Positions 1 through 9,439 are shown, counted from the first letter of the stretch. The stretch: 64,000 nucleotides of DNA from Thermoguttaceae bacterium (GCA_025060325.1 JANXBW010000008.1:52961-116960); one strand, 5' to 3'. Notes: generated by a model from the sequence alone, not told the origin. Numbers and translations are program-made.

Positions 1-543
1 TTGGGCCGGAGTCGCACTGCCAGTGAGAGAGCCTTTCTCATCGACCGGCAGTTGGAAGGGGTTCGAGCTACCATCTTCCGGCAAACAATGTTCGCGGAAT
101 TCGAAAAGAAAATCCACGAAATTGCGGAAACCGGCGGGGCCCTTTCCTTGGAGGTTTTCCGGTCCGTTTACCGGCAGCTCCTGGATGACTATCTCGCCCC
201 GGAAGTGGTGATCGACGACGTGCTTTCGCTTGAGTGTTTTCGAATTCCGCATTTCTATCACGCCTTTTACGTATACAAATACGCAACGGGGATGTCGGCA
301 GCGATGGCTTTGGCTCAAAAGGTGCTTAATGAAGGCGAGCCGGCACGACGGCGCTACATTGATTTTTTGGCGGCTGGCTCCTCCAAAGACCCGCTTGAGC
401 TGGTGCGCGACGCCGGCGTTGACATGACGACGCCCGGCCCCATCGAGGCTGCCCTCGGCCAATTTGAAAAAATGGTCGAGGAGCTTGAGGATCTTTTGGC
501 GAAAAGGCCGCCCGCGCGTGCCAAGACCCGCGCGGCAGGTTAG
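1..543 (+). CDS. Oligoendopeptidase F-like M3 peptidase, C-terminal part
   Basis: This is the last ~180 residues of an M3-family zinc metallopeptidase, cut by the left window edge. The reading frame is open to base 1, so the TTG there is probably not the real start. The segment holding VIDDVLSLECFRIPHFYHAFYV style sequence (in shorter pieces: CFRIPHFYHAF, YKYATGMSAAMALA) and the later DPLELVRDAGVDM match the conserved C-terminal helical region of PepF-type enzymes, which are about 600 residues long. The HExxH zinc site would lie upstream, outside the window, so catalysis cannot be judged here. The family cleaves short peptides in the cytoplasm. The tail is Lys/Arg/Pro/Ala-rich. purH follows 221 bases downstream in the same direction, with no clear terminator between them. 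Confidence 0.8.
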   Translation: MGRSRTASERAFLIDRQLEGVRATIFRQTMFAEFEKKIHEIAETGGALSLEVFRSVYRQLLDDYLAPEVVIDDVLSLECFRIPHFYHAFYVYKYATGMSAAMALAQKVLNEGEPARRRYIDFLAAGSSKDPLELVRDAGVDMTTPGPIEAALGQFEKMVEELEDLLAKRPPARAKTRAAG

Positions 544-763
544 GGAGGGACACGAGCCAGTGGTCCTGCTAAGGTGTGCCGGAAAGTCTGCAGGGAAAGG
601 CCGTCTCATAAACTAAGAAGTCTGATGCCCGGCAGTTGGTATACCCGGTAAGGGGCCTCAAAGAGCGTTTACATTACCGGGACCCGCGACAAGTGGCCAA
701 TATTCATTGTCAATCTTTAACAAGCGGAGATCCTTATTACATCCACAACCGGCGGAGGAAGCC

Positions 764-2332
764 ATGGAATCCCCCAAAGTCGAACGAGCACTTATCAGCG
801 TCAGTGACAAGACGGGCGTGGCCGAGTTTGCCCGCGAGCTTGTGTCGCTAGGAATCCAGATCCTTAGCACCGGCGGCACCCGGGCCCATCTCGAATCTCA
901 GGGCATTCCTGTAACGGATATCTCCCAGTACACCGGCTTTCCGGAGGTCATGGGCGGTCGCGTCAAGACCCTTCACCCGAAGGTTTTTGGGGCGATCCTA
1001 TGTCGCCGCAATGAGCCGGCCGATCTTCAGGTCGTTGCCGAGCACGGCATGTGGACAATCGAGCTTGTCGTAGTGAATCTCTATCCGTTCGAGGCGACGG
1101 TGACTCGGCCCAAGTGTACTTGGGAGGAAGCTATTGAGAATATCGACATCGGAGGGCCCAGTCTCATTCGGGCGGCGGCGAAGAACCACGCCTTTGTCAC
1201 CGTGGCTACTCGGCCGGATCATTACCCCCTCATTCTCGATCAACTTCGGGCCACGGGGCGGACCACCCCGGAACTTCGTCGTCAACTTGCGGCCGAGGCC
1301 TTTCGGCACACTGCCTACTACGATTCGGTGATTGCCGCCTACTTCTGCCGCTACGTCCGCGACGAAGAGCTGCCCGCCGAGCTTGCCCTCGGCTATCGTC
1401 GCCTCTCTGCTTTGCGCTACGGCGAAAATCCGCATCAGAAGGCGGCTGTTTACATCGAACCTTTGGCGCCCCAATCGGCAGCGATCCGGGCAGTGCAGCT
1501 TCACGGAAAGGAACTTTCGTTTAACAACTTGCTTGATTTGGAAAGTGCCTTGGAAGTGGCCCGAAGTTTTGCCGAACCTGCCGCCGCGGTCATCAAACAC
1601 AATAATCCTTGCGGGGCGGCCGTGGCCCCCACGCTGGCCGAGGCTTTGCGTAAGGCCTTGGCGGGTGATCCAGTGAGTGCCTTCGGCTCGGTACTCGGGT
1701 TAAATCGCCCTGTGGACAAGGCCACCGCCGAGGTGTTGACCGATCCCGGTCTTTTCATCGAGGCAATTATCGCTCCCGATTTCACCGCAGAGGCTTTGGA
1801 GATTCTTACCACAAAACCAAAGTGGCGCGCTAACGTGCGGTTGATGAAGTCAGGTCCGCTGGAAGGCCTTCGCGCCCGATGGGCTTATCGGTTCCTTGAA
1901 GGCGGCGTCCTTGTTCAAGAAGCTGATATCTTGCCCGATCCAGAAGACGAGTGGCGGGTGGTGACGACCGCCAGGCCAACCGAGGAGCAGTTGGCCGAGC
2001 TTCGTTTCGCCTGGACGGTCGTCCGACATGTCAAGTCGAATGCGATTGTAGTGACGAAAGACCACATGCTTCTTGGCGCCGGCGCCGGACAAATGAGCCG
2101 CGTTGACTCGGTGGAAATTGCCATAAAGAAAGCCGGGGACCGCGTAAAGGGGGCAGTGCTTGCTTCGGACGCCTTCTTCCCGTTTGCGGATTCAATCGAA
2201 CTGGCAGCCAAGGCCGGCATCGCGGCGATCATTCAGCCAGGCGGTTCCGTCCGCGATCAGGAGGTGATCGAAGCGTGCAATCGGTACGGCTTGCCGATGA
2301 TTTTCACCGGCCGCCGGCATTTTAAGCACTAG
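764..2332 (+). CDS. purH: Bifunctional AICAR formyltransferase / IMP cyclohydrolase
   Basis: PurH catalyses the last two steps of IMP synthesis in the cytoplasm: formylation of AICAR and ring closure of FAICAR. The 522-residue length is normal for the family. The N-terminal ~150 residues are the MGS-like cyclohydrolase domain (ALISVSDKTG near the start, then GGRVKTLHPKVFGAIL). The rest is the transformylase domain with the KHNNPCG motif; its Lys-His pair is K278-H279. I chose the ATG at 764 because a GGAGGA ribosome site lies at 754-759 and homologues begin near ESPKVERALISVSDK. The frame stays open to 707, but that would add 19 unconserved residues. The C-terminus ends in the typical GLPMIFTGRRHFKH. 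No other purine gene is adjacent. Confidence 0.97.
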   Translation: MESPKVERALISVSDKTGVAEFARELVSLGIQILSTGGTRAHLESQGIPVTDISQYTGFPEVMGGRVKTLHPKVFGAILCRRNEPADLQVVAEHGMWTIELVVVNLYPFEATVTRPKCTWEEAIENIDIGGPSLIRAAAKNHAFVTVATRPDHYPLILDQLRATGRTTPELRRQLAAEAFRHTAYYDSVIAAYFCRYVRDEELPAELALGYRRLSALRYGENPHQKAAVYIEPLAPQSAAIRAVQLHGKELSFNNLLDLESALEVARSFAEPAAAVIKHNNPCGAAVAPTLAEALRKALAGDPVSAFGSVLGLNRPVDKATAEVLTDPGLFIEAIIAPDFTAEALEILTTKPKWRANVRLMKSGPLEGLRARWAYRFLEGGVLVQEADILPDPEDEWRVVTTARPTEEQLAELRFAWTVVRHVKSNAIVVTKDHMLLGAGAGQMSRVDSVEIAIKKAGDRVKGAVLASDAFFPFADSIELAAKAGIAAIIQPGGSVRDQEVIEACNRYGLPMIFTGRRHFKH

Positions 2333-2519
2333 GGGGCGGTCCTTGACGCCGAAACAGCGGTTTTTATATTAGGGCGTACCCGGTGCGCGGCTCCCCGCGG
2401 GCGTTGGGTGCGGATTTTCTCGTGCACAGAGAACAGAGAGTAGTCTTCACCGAATCTCTTTTGGGAATTGCGTTAGTATTTCTCCGACACTTGAGAAGGA
2501 TTTCTCGAGGAGTTGTCTT

Positions 2520-4907
2520 ATGAGCGGGATCTTGCAACTTACGGCTGGCAAAAATCTCTTTGCCCGGTGCGGGGCGGTCAGGTTTTGGGCGTTTTTCGTG
2601 GCCACAATGTTCGTCATTTTGTCCGCCGAGACGAGCTTTTCGCAGAACCTGATTCCTAATCCTTCTTTTGAGGGTCCTGGGGAGAAAGCCCCCCGCGGTT
2701 GGCGGACGTACACATGGGGCGGCAAAGCGACCTTCGAATACGCCACCCAAGGCCGGACGGGCAACCGGTGCGTGGCAATTAGTTCCACCGACGGGGCCGA
2801 TGCAAGTTGGTATTGCATCGTCCCGGTTGAACCTTATGCCCGGTATCGGTTAAGTGGCTGGATCAAGACGGAAAATGTCGTCCAGAAAGGCGGCCGCGGT
2901 GCGCTCTTTAATCTCCACAACATTCAGCCCTTGGCCACCCGGGCTATTGATGGCACAACGGACTGGACCAAAGTGGAGCTTGAGTTTGAGACCGAGGATC
3001 AAGACTCGGTATGGATCAACTGCCTATTTGGGGGCTGGGGTCTGGCCACGGGGAAGGCCTATTTTGACGATCTGGAACTTGTGCTTTTGGAGAAGCGCCC
3101 GCCCGCTGAACCAAAGATCGTTGTCAACGGCCGGCAACGCCTCGAGCCTATCCCCGTTTACATCTACGGCCAATTCATCGAACACCTGGGCCGATGCATA
3201 TACGGCGGCATTTGGGCGGAGATGATCGAAGACCGAAAGTTCTTTTACCCCGTTGGCCAGAAGGAATCGCCCTGGAAGGCCATCGGCGAGGCCAAAGTGC
3301 AGATGGATCGTCAGGACCCGTTTGTGGGCGAGCATACTCCGGTGATCGAGGCCGGCAGCGGCATCCGGCAGGAAGGGCTAGGAGTGATAGAAGGCAAGTT
3401 GTACGTGGGGCGGATTTGGCTGCGATCAAGCGAGGGCACCGGCAAAGTCCGGATAACGCTACGTTGGGGAGCTGGCGAGGGCGACCAAGCCGCTGTCCTT
3501 ATCGAAGGAATTGAGAGCACGTATCGGAAATACCCCATCGAATTTCGTGCCGGGGCAACCACCGAGAAGGCGATCCTGGACATCGAGGTGCTCGCTGGCC
3601 GGTGCTATCTGGGCACATTGTCTTTGATGCCGGAGGACAATGTCCACGGAATGCGGGCAGATACGCTTGAGCTTCTTCGGCAACTGAATGCCCCCATTTA
3701 TCGATGGCCCGGTGGGAACTTTGTGAGCGGGTATGACTGGCGGAAGGCGATCGGCGATCCAGATCGGCGGCCTCCGATGAAAAACCCTGCCTGGCAGGGA
3801 CTGGAGCATCACGACTTTGGGATTGACGAATTCCTCACCTTCTGCCGTGTGCTTGGCACCGAGCCGCTGGTGGTTGTAAACAGTGGCCTTGGCGACCTGG
3901 AGATGGCCGTTCAGGAGGTGGAGTATTGCAACGGAAGCGTGGACACGCCGATGGGCCAGTTGCGGGCCAAGAATGGCCATCCGGAACCTTACAATGTGAT
4001 TTGGTGGGGCATCGGCAACGAAATGTACGGCTCCTGGCAGTTGGGCCACATGCCCTTGGCCGACTATATCAAGAAGCATAACCTCTTTGCCGAAGGTATG
4101 CGAAAAGTCGACCCCCGGATCAAGCTGATTGCCGTGGGGAATGTCGGCCCATGGAGTGAGGGCATGATGCAGTACTGCGCGGAGCATATGGATCTAATCA
4201 GCGAGCATTTCTATGTGGGCGAACGGCCAAGCCTTTTAGGCCACGTGCGACAAACCTCGCGGGAAATCGCCCGGATTGCCCAAGCCCATCGGGAGTATCG
4301 TAAACGGTTTGCCTCCTTGCAGGGCAAGGACATTCGCATTGCTTTGGACGAGTGGAACTATTGGTATGGCCCACACGTTTACGGCGAGCTGGGAACTCAG
4401 TACTTCCTGAAGGATGCCCTGGGTGTGGCTGCCGCTTTGCATGAATATGCTCGCAATACGGATATGTATGCCATGGCATGCTACGCCCAGACCGTAAACG
4501 TCATCGGGGCGATTAAGACAAGTAAGATTGCCGCGGTTATGGATACAACCGGAGTGATCCTGGCATTGTATCGCCACAAGTTCGGGTCGATCCCCCTCGC
4601 CACCGAATTCACGGGAGCGATCGATGCTCAAGCCGCTTTTGATCCGCAGGAGGGCGCCCTAACTTTGGGTATAGTCAACGCAACAATCGACCGGCTTGAA
4701 ATCCCGCTTGAGCTCGAGGGCGTGAAATTGGGGCAGCCGGTCAAAGTGTACGAAGTGACCGGCAAGGATCCCAAAGCGGCTAACCGCCCGGGCCAGCCGA
4801 TGGAGGTCAAGGTGGAAGAAAAGGAGTGGCCCACCTTGCAAGCCCGGGTCCCCGTGGCGCCCTGTAGCGTGACGCTCCTGCGGGTACCTGCTCAGCTTGT
4901 GGACTAA
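2520..4907 (+). CDS. Secreted GH51 alpha-L-arabinofuranosidase with N-terminal carbohydrate-binding-like domain
   Basis: This is probably an exported exo-enzyme removing arabinofuranosyl side chains from plant or algal polysaccharides. An N-terminal hydrophobic signal segment lies at about residues 20-40 and ends near ETSFSQ. Residues ~42-190 resemble a CBM4/9-like beta-sandwich (NLIPNPSFEGPGEKAPRGW). From ~200 the sequence follows GH51: YRWPGGNFVSGYDW, then GIGNEMYGSW with the likely acid/base E501, and ALDEWNYWYG with the likely nucleophile E611. Both catalytic glutamates are present, so the enzyme looks intact. The C-terminal ~150 residues form the usual beta domain. The gene appears to be transcribed alone. 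The neighbouring hemL is 154 bases downstream, past an inverted repeat. Confidence 0.92.
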   Translation: MSGILQLTAGKNLFARCGAVRFWAFFVATMFVILSAETSFSQNLIPNPSFEGPGEKAPRGWRTYTWGGKATFEYATQGRTGNRCVAISSTDGADASWYCIVPVEPYARYRLSGWIKTENVVQKGGRGALFNLHNIQPLATRAIDGTTDWTKVELEFETEDQDSVWINCLFGGWGLATGKAYFDDLELVLLEKRPPAEPKIVVNGRQRLEPIPVYIYGQFIEHLGRCIYGGIWAEMIEDRKFFYPVGQKESPWKAIGEAKVQMDRQDPFVGEHTPVIEAGSGIRQEGLGVIEGKLYVGRIWLRSSEGTGKVRITLRWGAGEGDQAAVLIEGIESTYRKYPIEFRAGATTEKAILDIEVLAGRCYLGTLSLMPEDNVHGMRADTLELLRQLNAPIYRWPGGNFVSGYDWRKAIGDPDRRPPMKNPAWQGLEHHDFGIDEFLTFCRVLGTEPLVVVNSGLGDLEMAVQEVEYCNGSVDTPMGQLRAKNGHPEPYNVIWWGIGNEMYGSWQLGHMPLADYIKKHNLFAEGMRKVDPRIKLIAVGNVGPWSEGMMQYCAEHMDLISEHFYVGERPSLLGHVRQTSREIARIAQAHREYRKRFASLQGKDIRIALDEWNYWYGPHVYGELGTQYFLKDALGVAAALHEYARNTDMYAMACYAQTVNVIGAIKTSKIAAVMDTTGVILALYRHKFGSIPLATEFTGAIDAQAAFDPQEGALTLGIVNATIDRLEIPLELEGVKLGQPVKVYEVTGKDPKAANRPGQPMEVKVEEKEWPTLQARVPVAPCSVTLLRVPAQLVD

Positions 4908-4990
4908 GCTGAAAAGTCTTCCACAAGGCGAAATCGGCGAGCCGCCGGTAAAGAAATTCAAACTCGTTACACAAAGATGGCACATTTCGA

Positions 4991-5043
4991 GGGCAGTCTG
5001 ACCAGTCGAAAGACAGGTGCCAGACTGCCCTCCTGTGGTTTTT
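4991..5043 (+). terminator. Inverted repeat with T-run, possible terminator after the GH51 gene
   Basis: A perfect 10-base inverted repeat (GGGCAGTCTG at 4991-5000 and CAGACTGCCC at 5021-5030) encloses a 20-base loop. Eight bases later comes TTTTT at 5039-5043. The loop is longer than in a classic intrinsic terminator, and hemL starts only 19 bases after the T-run, so it could equally be a leader structure for hemL. Confidence 0.45.
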
Positions 5044-5061
5044 GGTTGTTAGGTGTCAACA

Positions 5062-6348
5062 ATGTCCGCATGGCCCCGAAGCCAAGAGCTTTTCCGCCGT
5101 GCTCAGCGGGTGACTCCTGGAGGGGTCAATAGTCCCGCCCGAGCGTTTGGCGCCGTCGGAGGTCATCCCCTTTTTATTGCCCGAGGGGAAGGCCCTTTCC
5201 TGTACGACGTGGATGGTCATCGCTATTTGGACTACGTGCTTTCGTGGGGGCCGATGATCCTCGGCCACGCCCACCCGGAAGTGCTTGAAGCCATTCGGGA
5301 AGCCGCTTCGCGCGGCACAAGCTATGGGGCACCCACAGAGGCCGAGATCACCTTAGCCGAACTTATCATCGAGGCATTTCCCTCTATTGAAAAGGTCCGC
5401 CTCGTTAACTCTGGCACCGAGGCCACCTTAAGCGCCTTGCGCTTGGCCCGGGGATACACCGGCCGAGACAAAATCGTCAAATTTGCTGGCAACTATCACG
5501 GGCATGTCGACAGCTTGCTGGTGGCCGCGGGGAGTTCGGCCGCCACGTTAGGAGTGCCCACTTCCCCCGGTGTTACTGCTGGCACAGCGCAGGATACGAT
5601 CGTTTTACCTTACAACGATACCGCTGCTGTGGAGGAAGTTTTCCGTACGCAGGGGGAAGAAATCGCGGCCGTTATTGTCGAACCAATAGCTGGCAACATG
5701 GGATGTGTTCCCGGCTCGGCCGAGTTCCTCCGTACCCTCCGGGAAAAAACCCGGGAGTATGGAGCCCTGCTTATCTTCGACGAAGTGATGACTGGCTTCC
5801 GGGTGGCATATGGGGGAGCGCAGGAGCTTTTGGGTATTCGGCCTGATTTGACTACGCTGGGCAAGATCATCGGCGGAGGCTTGCCGGTGGGAGCCTACGG
5901 CGGTCCGGCGGCAATCATGGACCATATTCTCCCGGTGGGCAAAGTCTTCCAGGCGGGTACACTTAGTGGTAACCCTTTGGCCACTGCGGCTGGTATTACC
6001 ACCTTGCGGATCCTTCGCGAGACTAATCCCTACCCCCAACTGGCAGCAAGAACCCAACAGTTGGCCGAAGGCCTTTTGCAGGCAGCCGCTTCCGCCTGTG
6101 TTCCATGCCAGGTGGCTTTCGTCCCGGGGATGTTGACGATCTTTTTCAGTGAAAGACCCGTTACGGATTGGGAGACGGCAGCGGCCTGCGATACGAAGCG
6201 ATTTGCCCAATTCTTTTGGCGGATGATGGAACGGGGGATCTATCTTCCCTGCAGTCAGTACGAGGCCATGTTTCTCTCGGTCCTTCACAGCGAGGAGCTA
6301 ATCGAGCAGACCATCGCAGCCGCTCGGCTCGCGCTGGCTGGCTTGTAA
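5062..6348 (+). CDS. hemL: Glutamate-1-semialdehyde 2,1-aminomutase
   Basis: HemL converts glutamate-1-semialdehyde to 5-aminolevulinate in the C5 route of tetrapyrrole synthesis, using pyridoxal phosphate. The 428-residue length is normal. Diagnostic stretches are TPGGVNSPARAF at the N-terminus, RLVNSGTEATLSALRLARG, IIFDEVMTGFR-type (here LLIFDEVMTGFRVA), and TLGKIIGGGLPVGAYGG, with the cofactor lysine at K268. I use the ATG at 5062, with a weak AGGTG ribosome site just upstream. A GTG at 5053 in the same frame would add only three residues. No other heme gene is adjacent. Confidence 0.96.
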   Translation: MSAWPRSQELFRRAQRVTPGGVNSPARAFGAVGGHPLFIARGEGPFLYDVDGHRYLDYVLSWGPMILGHAHPEVLEAIREAASRGTSYGAPTEAEITLAELIIEAFPSIEKVRLVNSGTEATLSALRLARGYTGRDKIVKFAGNYHGHVDSLLVAAGSSAATLGVPTSPGVTAGTAQDTIVLPYNDTAAVEEVFRTQGEEIAAVIVEPIAGNMGCVPGSAEFLRTLREKTREYGALLIFDEVMTGFRVAYGGAQELLGIRPDLTTLGKIIGGGLPVGAYGGPAAIMDHILPVGKVFQAGTLSGNPLATAAGITTLRILRETNPYPQLAARTQQLAEGLLQAAASACVPCQVAFVPGMLTIFFSERPVTDWETAAACDTKRFAQFFWRMMERGIYLPCSQYEAMFLSVLHSEELIEQTIAAARLALAGL

Positions 6349-6681
6349 GCAAATGGCGGTCCTTTCCATTCCGAACTCGTTCCAACCCTTCCAAAAGGCC
6401 TTCTTGTTGATAAAATACGGGCAGTGACGAAGTCTTTCCGACCGAGCGGGCGGCCGCGGCTATTCTGGGAGGACGGAGCTTGCGACAAGACCGCGCATCA
6501 AAACGGGGGCAGGTAGCCACACCTGCCCCCGCGCCAAGAGTATTGACTTCCTAAAGGTCCACGGCCTCCGGCCCAGCCGGTTTTGCGTGACCTGGCATCC
6601 ACAAGGGGGTGCCGGGACTGATCGGGCCGGAATTTGTTTACCTCATGTTGGCCGACTTCCCACAATTAGCGATGCTGAGCT
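6349..6681. other. Intergenic region between convergent genes
   Basis: These ~330 bases lie between hemL (plus) and the phosphodiesterase-like gene (minus). Apart from the minus-strand terminator hairpin at 6500-6530 I see no feature. Open frames here have no ribosome site and no recognisable protein. Confidence 0.6.
6500..6530 (-). terminator. Rho-independent terminator of the phosphodiesterase-like gene
   Basis: A perfect 10-base stem (GGGGGCAGGT / ACCTGCCCCC) with a 6-base loop spans 6505-6530. On the minus strand it is followed by CGTTTTG. It lies about 150 bases after the stop codon of the minus-strand gene ending at 6682. There is no T-run on the plus side. Confidence 0.7.
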
Positions 6682-7971
6682 TTAAGGCTTGGCTCCGGCC
6701 GCAGCAGCCTCCCGCTTCTTGGCAGCAGCCCGTTGCCTTTCCTGCTGCTGTTGAACAGGTTGGGCCGGTGCCGGACGAGTCTCCGGAGCCTTGAGCACCG
6801 GCTTAGTCGCGGGTTTAGTCAGCGGCTCGCCATCAAGAGGTGGCTCGAGCTTGCTAAGATCGACGCCAAAACGATCAAGAATCGTCGGCGCAATATCTTG
6901 CCGCATGCCGGCCCGCTTCACAAGCGGATCATTGGTGGCCAGGAAAATATACGGGGCATAGCTGTGGGATGTCCGGTCTTCGTCGAAACCGTGGTCACTT
7001 GTCACATAGATCAGAGTCTTATCATATAGACCCAGCTCTTTTAACTTGGCAACAATTCGGCCGGTCCAAGTGTCGGCCGAGATCATCGCTTCGTCATACT
7101 CCTTGGAATTCTCGCCGAAGCGGTGGCCCTGATGGTCAACCTCCGCGAAATGGACGAAGAAGAAGAACGGCCGATCCTTGTATTTCTCGAGGAGTTCGAC
7201 GGCCAACGAGCCAACCTTGTCGTCCTCCATCAGGCCGTATTCCCACACATCGCACGCTTTATGCATGGTGTAATAGGGTGAACCTTCGAACACTAAGTAC
7301 TTTTTCCCACCCTCTTCCACAACACGTCCGATAATTTGGGTGCCTGCACCGGGCTGGGGTTTAGGCTTTTGTTGCTTGGGCTTCTGAGTGGGCTCCTTGG
7401 GTTGAGCCGGCTGAGCCCCCGCCTCAGCCGCCTTTTGTGCCGCCGCTTGGGCCTTCTTGGCAGCTGCTTTCTTCTTTTCTTGGAGGCGTTTTTGCTCCTC
7501 TAGGATCCGCTGCGCTTCTTCCTCGGTGAGTTCCTTTTTGAATGGCTCGCGAATCTCTCCGCAGTGTTCACGCTTACCGATCACGGCCACGCAGACAAAA
7601 TCCTGACCGAAATGCTTTTTTAGCCGTTCGAAAACACTCAGGCCGGCCGGGACGTCCCGATATCGCCCGTTGCTGTAAACACCGGTAACCTCCGGATGAT
7701 AACCGGTCAAAATCTGGGTCCAGCCAGCTTTAGTATCGGTGGCGCCTGTGATAACGTCGATATCAACAAGCGCCCCCTCCTCGATGAGGGCTTTCAAAGC
7801 CGGCAGTTGACCCCGATCAAGCATTTCCCGCAAGTGGGCCCGCTGCGCTCCGTCCCAGCCAATGAGGATCACGTTTCGGGGCGGAGCTTCCCGGCCGGCT
7901 TGACCAAATGCCGTCCCGAACAGCACAGTTACCACCACAAGGGGCGCAAGCCATCTAAGTACACCTCTCAT
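6682..7971 (-). CDS. Secreted alkaline-phosphatase-superfamily hydrolase (type I phosphodiesterase-like), paralogue 1
   Basis: A signal peptide covers residues ~1-24 (LAPLVVVTVLFGTAFGQ). The mature protein begins with NVILIGWDGAQRAH, where D40 would bind metal. GATDTKAGWTQILTG aligns with the nucleophile region of nucleotide-pyrophosphatase-type enzymes and makes T80 the likely nucleophile. Further metal-site motifs are HFAEVDHQGH, YVTSDHGFDED and SHSYAPYIF. A Lys/Ala/Gln/Glu-rich stretch (~residues 150-220) interrupts the domain and probably forms an exposed helix. The C-terminal ~50 residues are again Ala/Pro/Lys-rich. The ATG at 7971 is supported by GGAGGTG six bases upstream. Substrate is unknown; phosphodiester, phosphate or even phosphonate esters are possible. 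A close paralogue lies directly upstream. Confidence 0.8.
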   Translation of the reverse strand: MRGVLRWLAPLVVVTVLFGTAFGQAGREAPPRNVILIGWDGAQRAHLREMLDRGQLPALKALIEEGALVDIDVITGATDTKAGWTQILTGYHPEVTGVYSNGRYRDVPAGLSVFERLKKHFGQDFVCVAVIGKREHCGEIREPFKKELTEEEAQRILEEQKRLQEKKKAAAKKAQAAAQKAAEAGAQPAQPKEPTQKPKQQKPKPQPGAGTQIIGRVVEEGGKKYLVFEGSPYYTMHKACDVWEYGLMEDDKVGSLAVELLEKYKDRPFFFFVHFAEVDHQGHRFGENSKEYDEAMISADTWTGRIVAKLKELGLYDKTLIYVTSDHGFDEDRTSHSYAPYIFLATNDPLVKRAGMRQDIAPTILDRFGVDLSKLEPPLDGEPLTKPATKPVLKAPETRPAPAQPVQQQQERQRAAAKKREAAAAGAKP

Positions 7972-8038
7972 CGCACACACCTCCCACTACCTAGGCACAC
8001 AACGCTACCTTGTGACTAAAACCACAACCGACCCGCAA

Positions 8039-8065
8039 GCGCCCAGCCCCTCAAGTGCTGGGCGC
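8039..8065. repeat. Inverted repeat between the two phosphodiesterase-like genes
   Basis: A perfect 9-base stem (GCGCCCAGC / GCTGGGCGC) surrounds a 9-base loop, 58 bases beyond the stop codon of the upstream minus-strand gene. No T-run follows on either strand, so it may be a transcript-stabilising or Rho-assisted structure rather than an intrinsic terminator. Confidence 0.5.
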
Positions 8066-8122
8066 CAAACCCCTTTATCTTAGAGAAGTTTTCCGACTTC
8101 CAACCAGCCGGACCACCCTTGC

Positions 8123-9439
8123 TCAAGCAGGCGCAGGGGCAAACCGCTTTTTGCGTGGGGCAGGGTCTTTCTGGGGGGATGCTTTGGCCTTAAACGCCGC
8201 TTTAGGAGCGGGCGGTTTTTCCGGAGCCTTAAGGACGGGTTTAGTGGCCGGCTTAGTCAACGGCTCGCCGTCAAGGGGTGGTTCGATCTTGCTGAGATTT
8301 ACCCCCATTCGGTCCAAGATCGTGGGCGCAATATCTTGCCGCATCCCTGCCCGTTTGACTGCCGGATCATTTGTGGCCAGGAAAATGAACGGGGCATAAC
8401 TGTGGCCACGCTCGCCCTCGTTAAACCCGTGATCAGCTGTCACATAGATCAACGTCCGGTCGTAGAGGCCAAGTTCCTTTAGCTTGGCGATAATCTTTCC
8501 TGTCCACAAATCGTTGGAAATCAAGGCATCGTTATATTCCTTGGAATTTTCGCCGTAACGGTGCCCGTTTGCGTCAACGGAGGCAAAGTGGACGAAGAAA
8601 AAGAAGGGCCGATCTTTATACTTTTCCAAAAGTTCGATGGTTCGGCTGCCTACTTTTGCGTCCTCCACCAGTCCATATTCCCACACGTCACAGACCTTGT
8701 GCATCGTGTAATAAGGCGAGCCACCGAAGACAAGGTATTTCTTCCCCGCCTCTTCGACAATTTGACCGCGGATGGCCTGCCGGCGGGCCGTCTCGCGCTC
8801 TGCTTTATCTGCGGGCAGCTGAAGCGCTCGGCGAAGCGCCCTCTGCTGCTGGCGTGCCTGCCGATCGATCTGGGCGGCGGGTTGTTCCTCCTGGACACCT
8901 GAGGAGGCTGCCTGGGCTTTAGCCGCCTTGCGAGCCTTTTCCCGCTGCCGAGCCTCCTGTTGAAGTTTCAGAATAAGCGCTGCTTCCTCCTCTGATAGTT
9001 CGCGCTTAGTGGGCGGAAGAACCTCGCCCACGTTACCTCGTTTGCCGATGACGGCAACGCACACAAAGTCTGGTCCAAACTGCTTCTTGAGCCGCTCGAA
9101 GATGCTCAGCCCGGCCGGCACGTCGCGGTAGCGACCATTGCTGTAAACACCGGTCACTTCCGGATGATAACCAGTGAGGATCTGCGTCCAGCCGGCTTTT
9201 GTATCCGTGGCGCCAGTGATTACATCTATGTCGACGAATGCCCCCTCCTCAACTAAAGCCTTTAACGCGGGCAATTCTCCGCGCTCCATGCATTCGCGGA
9301 CATGTGCCCGCTGAGCACCGTCCCATCCAATCAGGATTACATTCTTACCAGGTGGGCGAGAGAGCTCCTGGGCTGGCAGGTTACAAGCGAACGAGGCCAA
9401 GAAAAGCAAGCATAACAAAGTCGGCAAAGCACGGCGCAT
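8123..9439 (-). CDS. Secreted alkaline-phosphatase-superfamily hydrolase, paralogue 2
   Basis: This gene is a tandem duplicate of the one at 6682-7971, with the same layout. It has a signal peptide (TLLCLLFLASFACNLPAQ), NVILIGWDGAQRAH with D40, GATDTKAGWTQILTG with T80 as likely nucleophile, HFASVDANGH, YVTADHGFNEGERGH and SYAPFIF. Where paralogue 1 has DHQGH this copy has DANGH, so one candidate metal-site neighbour differs. The central charged insertion is Arg/Gln-rich rather than Lys/Ala-rich (~residues 150-220). The C-terminal tail is Lys/Pro/Ala-rich. I take the ATG at 9439, preceded by GGGAGGG; the frame is open further upstream to 9559 but without signal-peptide character. Order of transcription is paralogue 2 then paralogue 1, with a hairpin between them. 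Substrate unknown. Confidence 0.8.
   Translation of the reverse strand: MRRALPTLLCLLFLASFACNLPAQELSRPPGKNVILIGWDGAQRAHVRECMERGELPALKALVEEGAFVDIDVITGATDTKAGWTQILTGYHPEVTGVYSNGRYRDVPAGLSIFERLKKQFGPDFVCVAVIGKRGNVGEVLPPTKRELSEEEAALILKLQQEARQREKARKAAKAQAASSGVQEEQPAAQIDRQARQQQRALRRALQLPADKAERETARRQAIRGQIVEEAGKKYLVFGGSPYYTMHKVCDVWEYGLVEDAKVGSRTIELLEKYKDRPFFFFVHFASVDANGHRYGENSKEYNDALISNDLWTGKIIAKLKELGLYDRTLIYVTADHGFNEGERGHSYAPFIFLATNDPAVKRAGMRQDIAPTILDRMGVNLSKIEPPLDGEPLTKPATKPVLKAPEKPPAPKAAFKAKASPQKDPAPRKKRFAPAPA

Noticed and set aside
998-1600. 200-codon antisense frame inside purH
   Set aside because: Shadow frame opposite a well-supported conserved gene.
3459-4187. 242-codon antisense frame inside the GH51 gene
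   Set aside because: Opposite strand of conserved catalytic coding sequence; no motif of its own.
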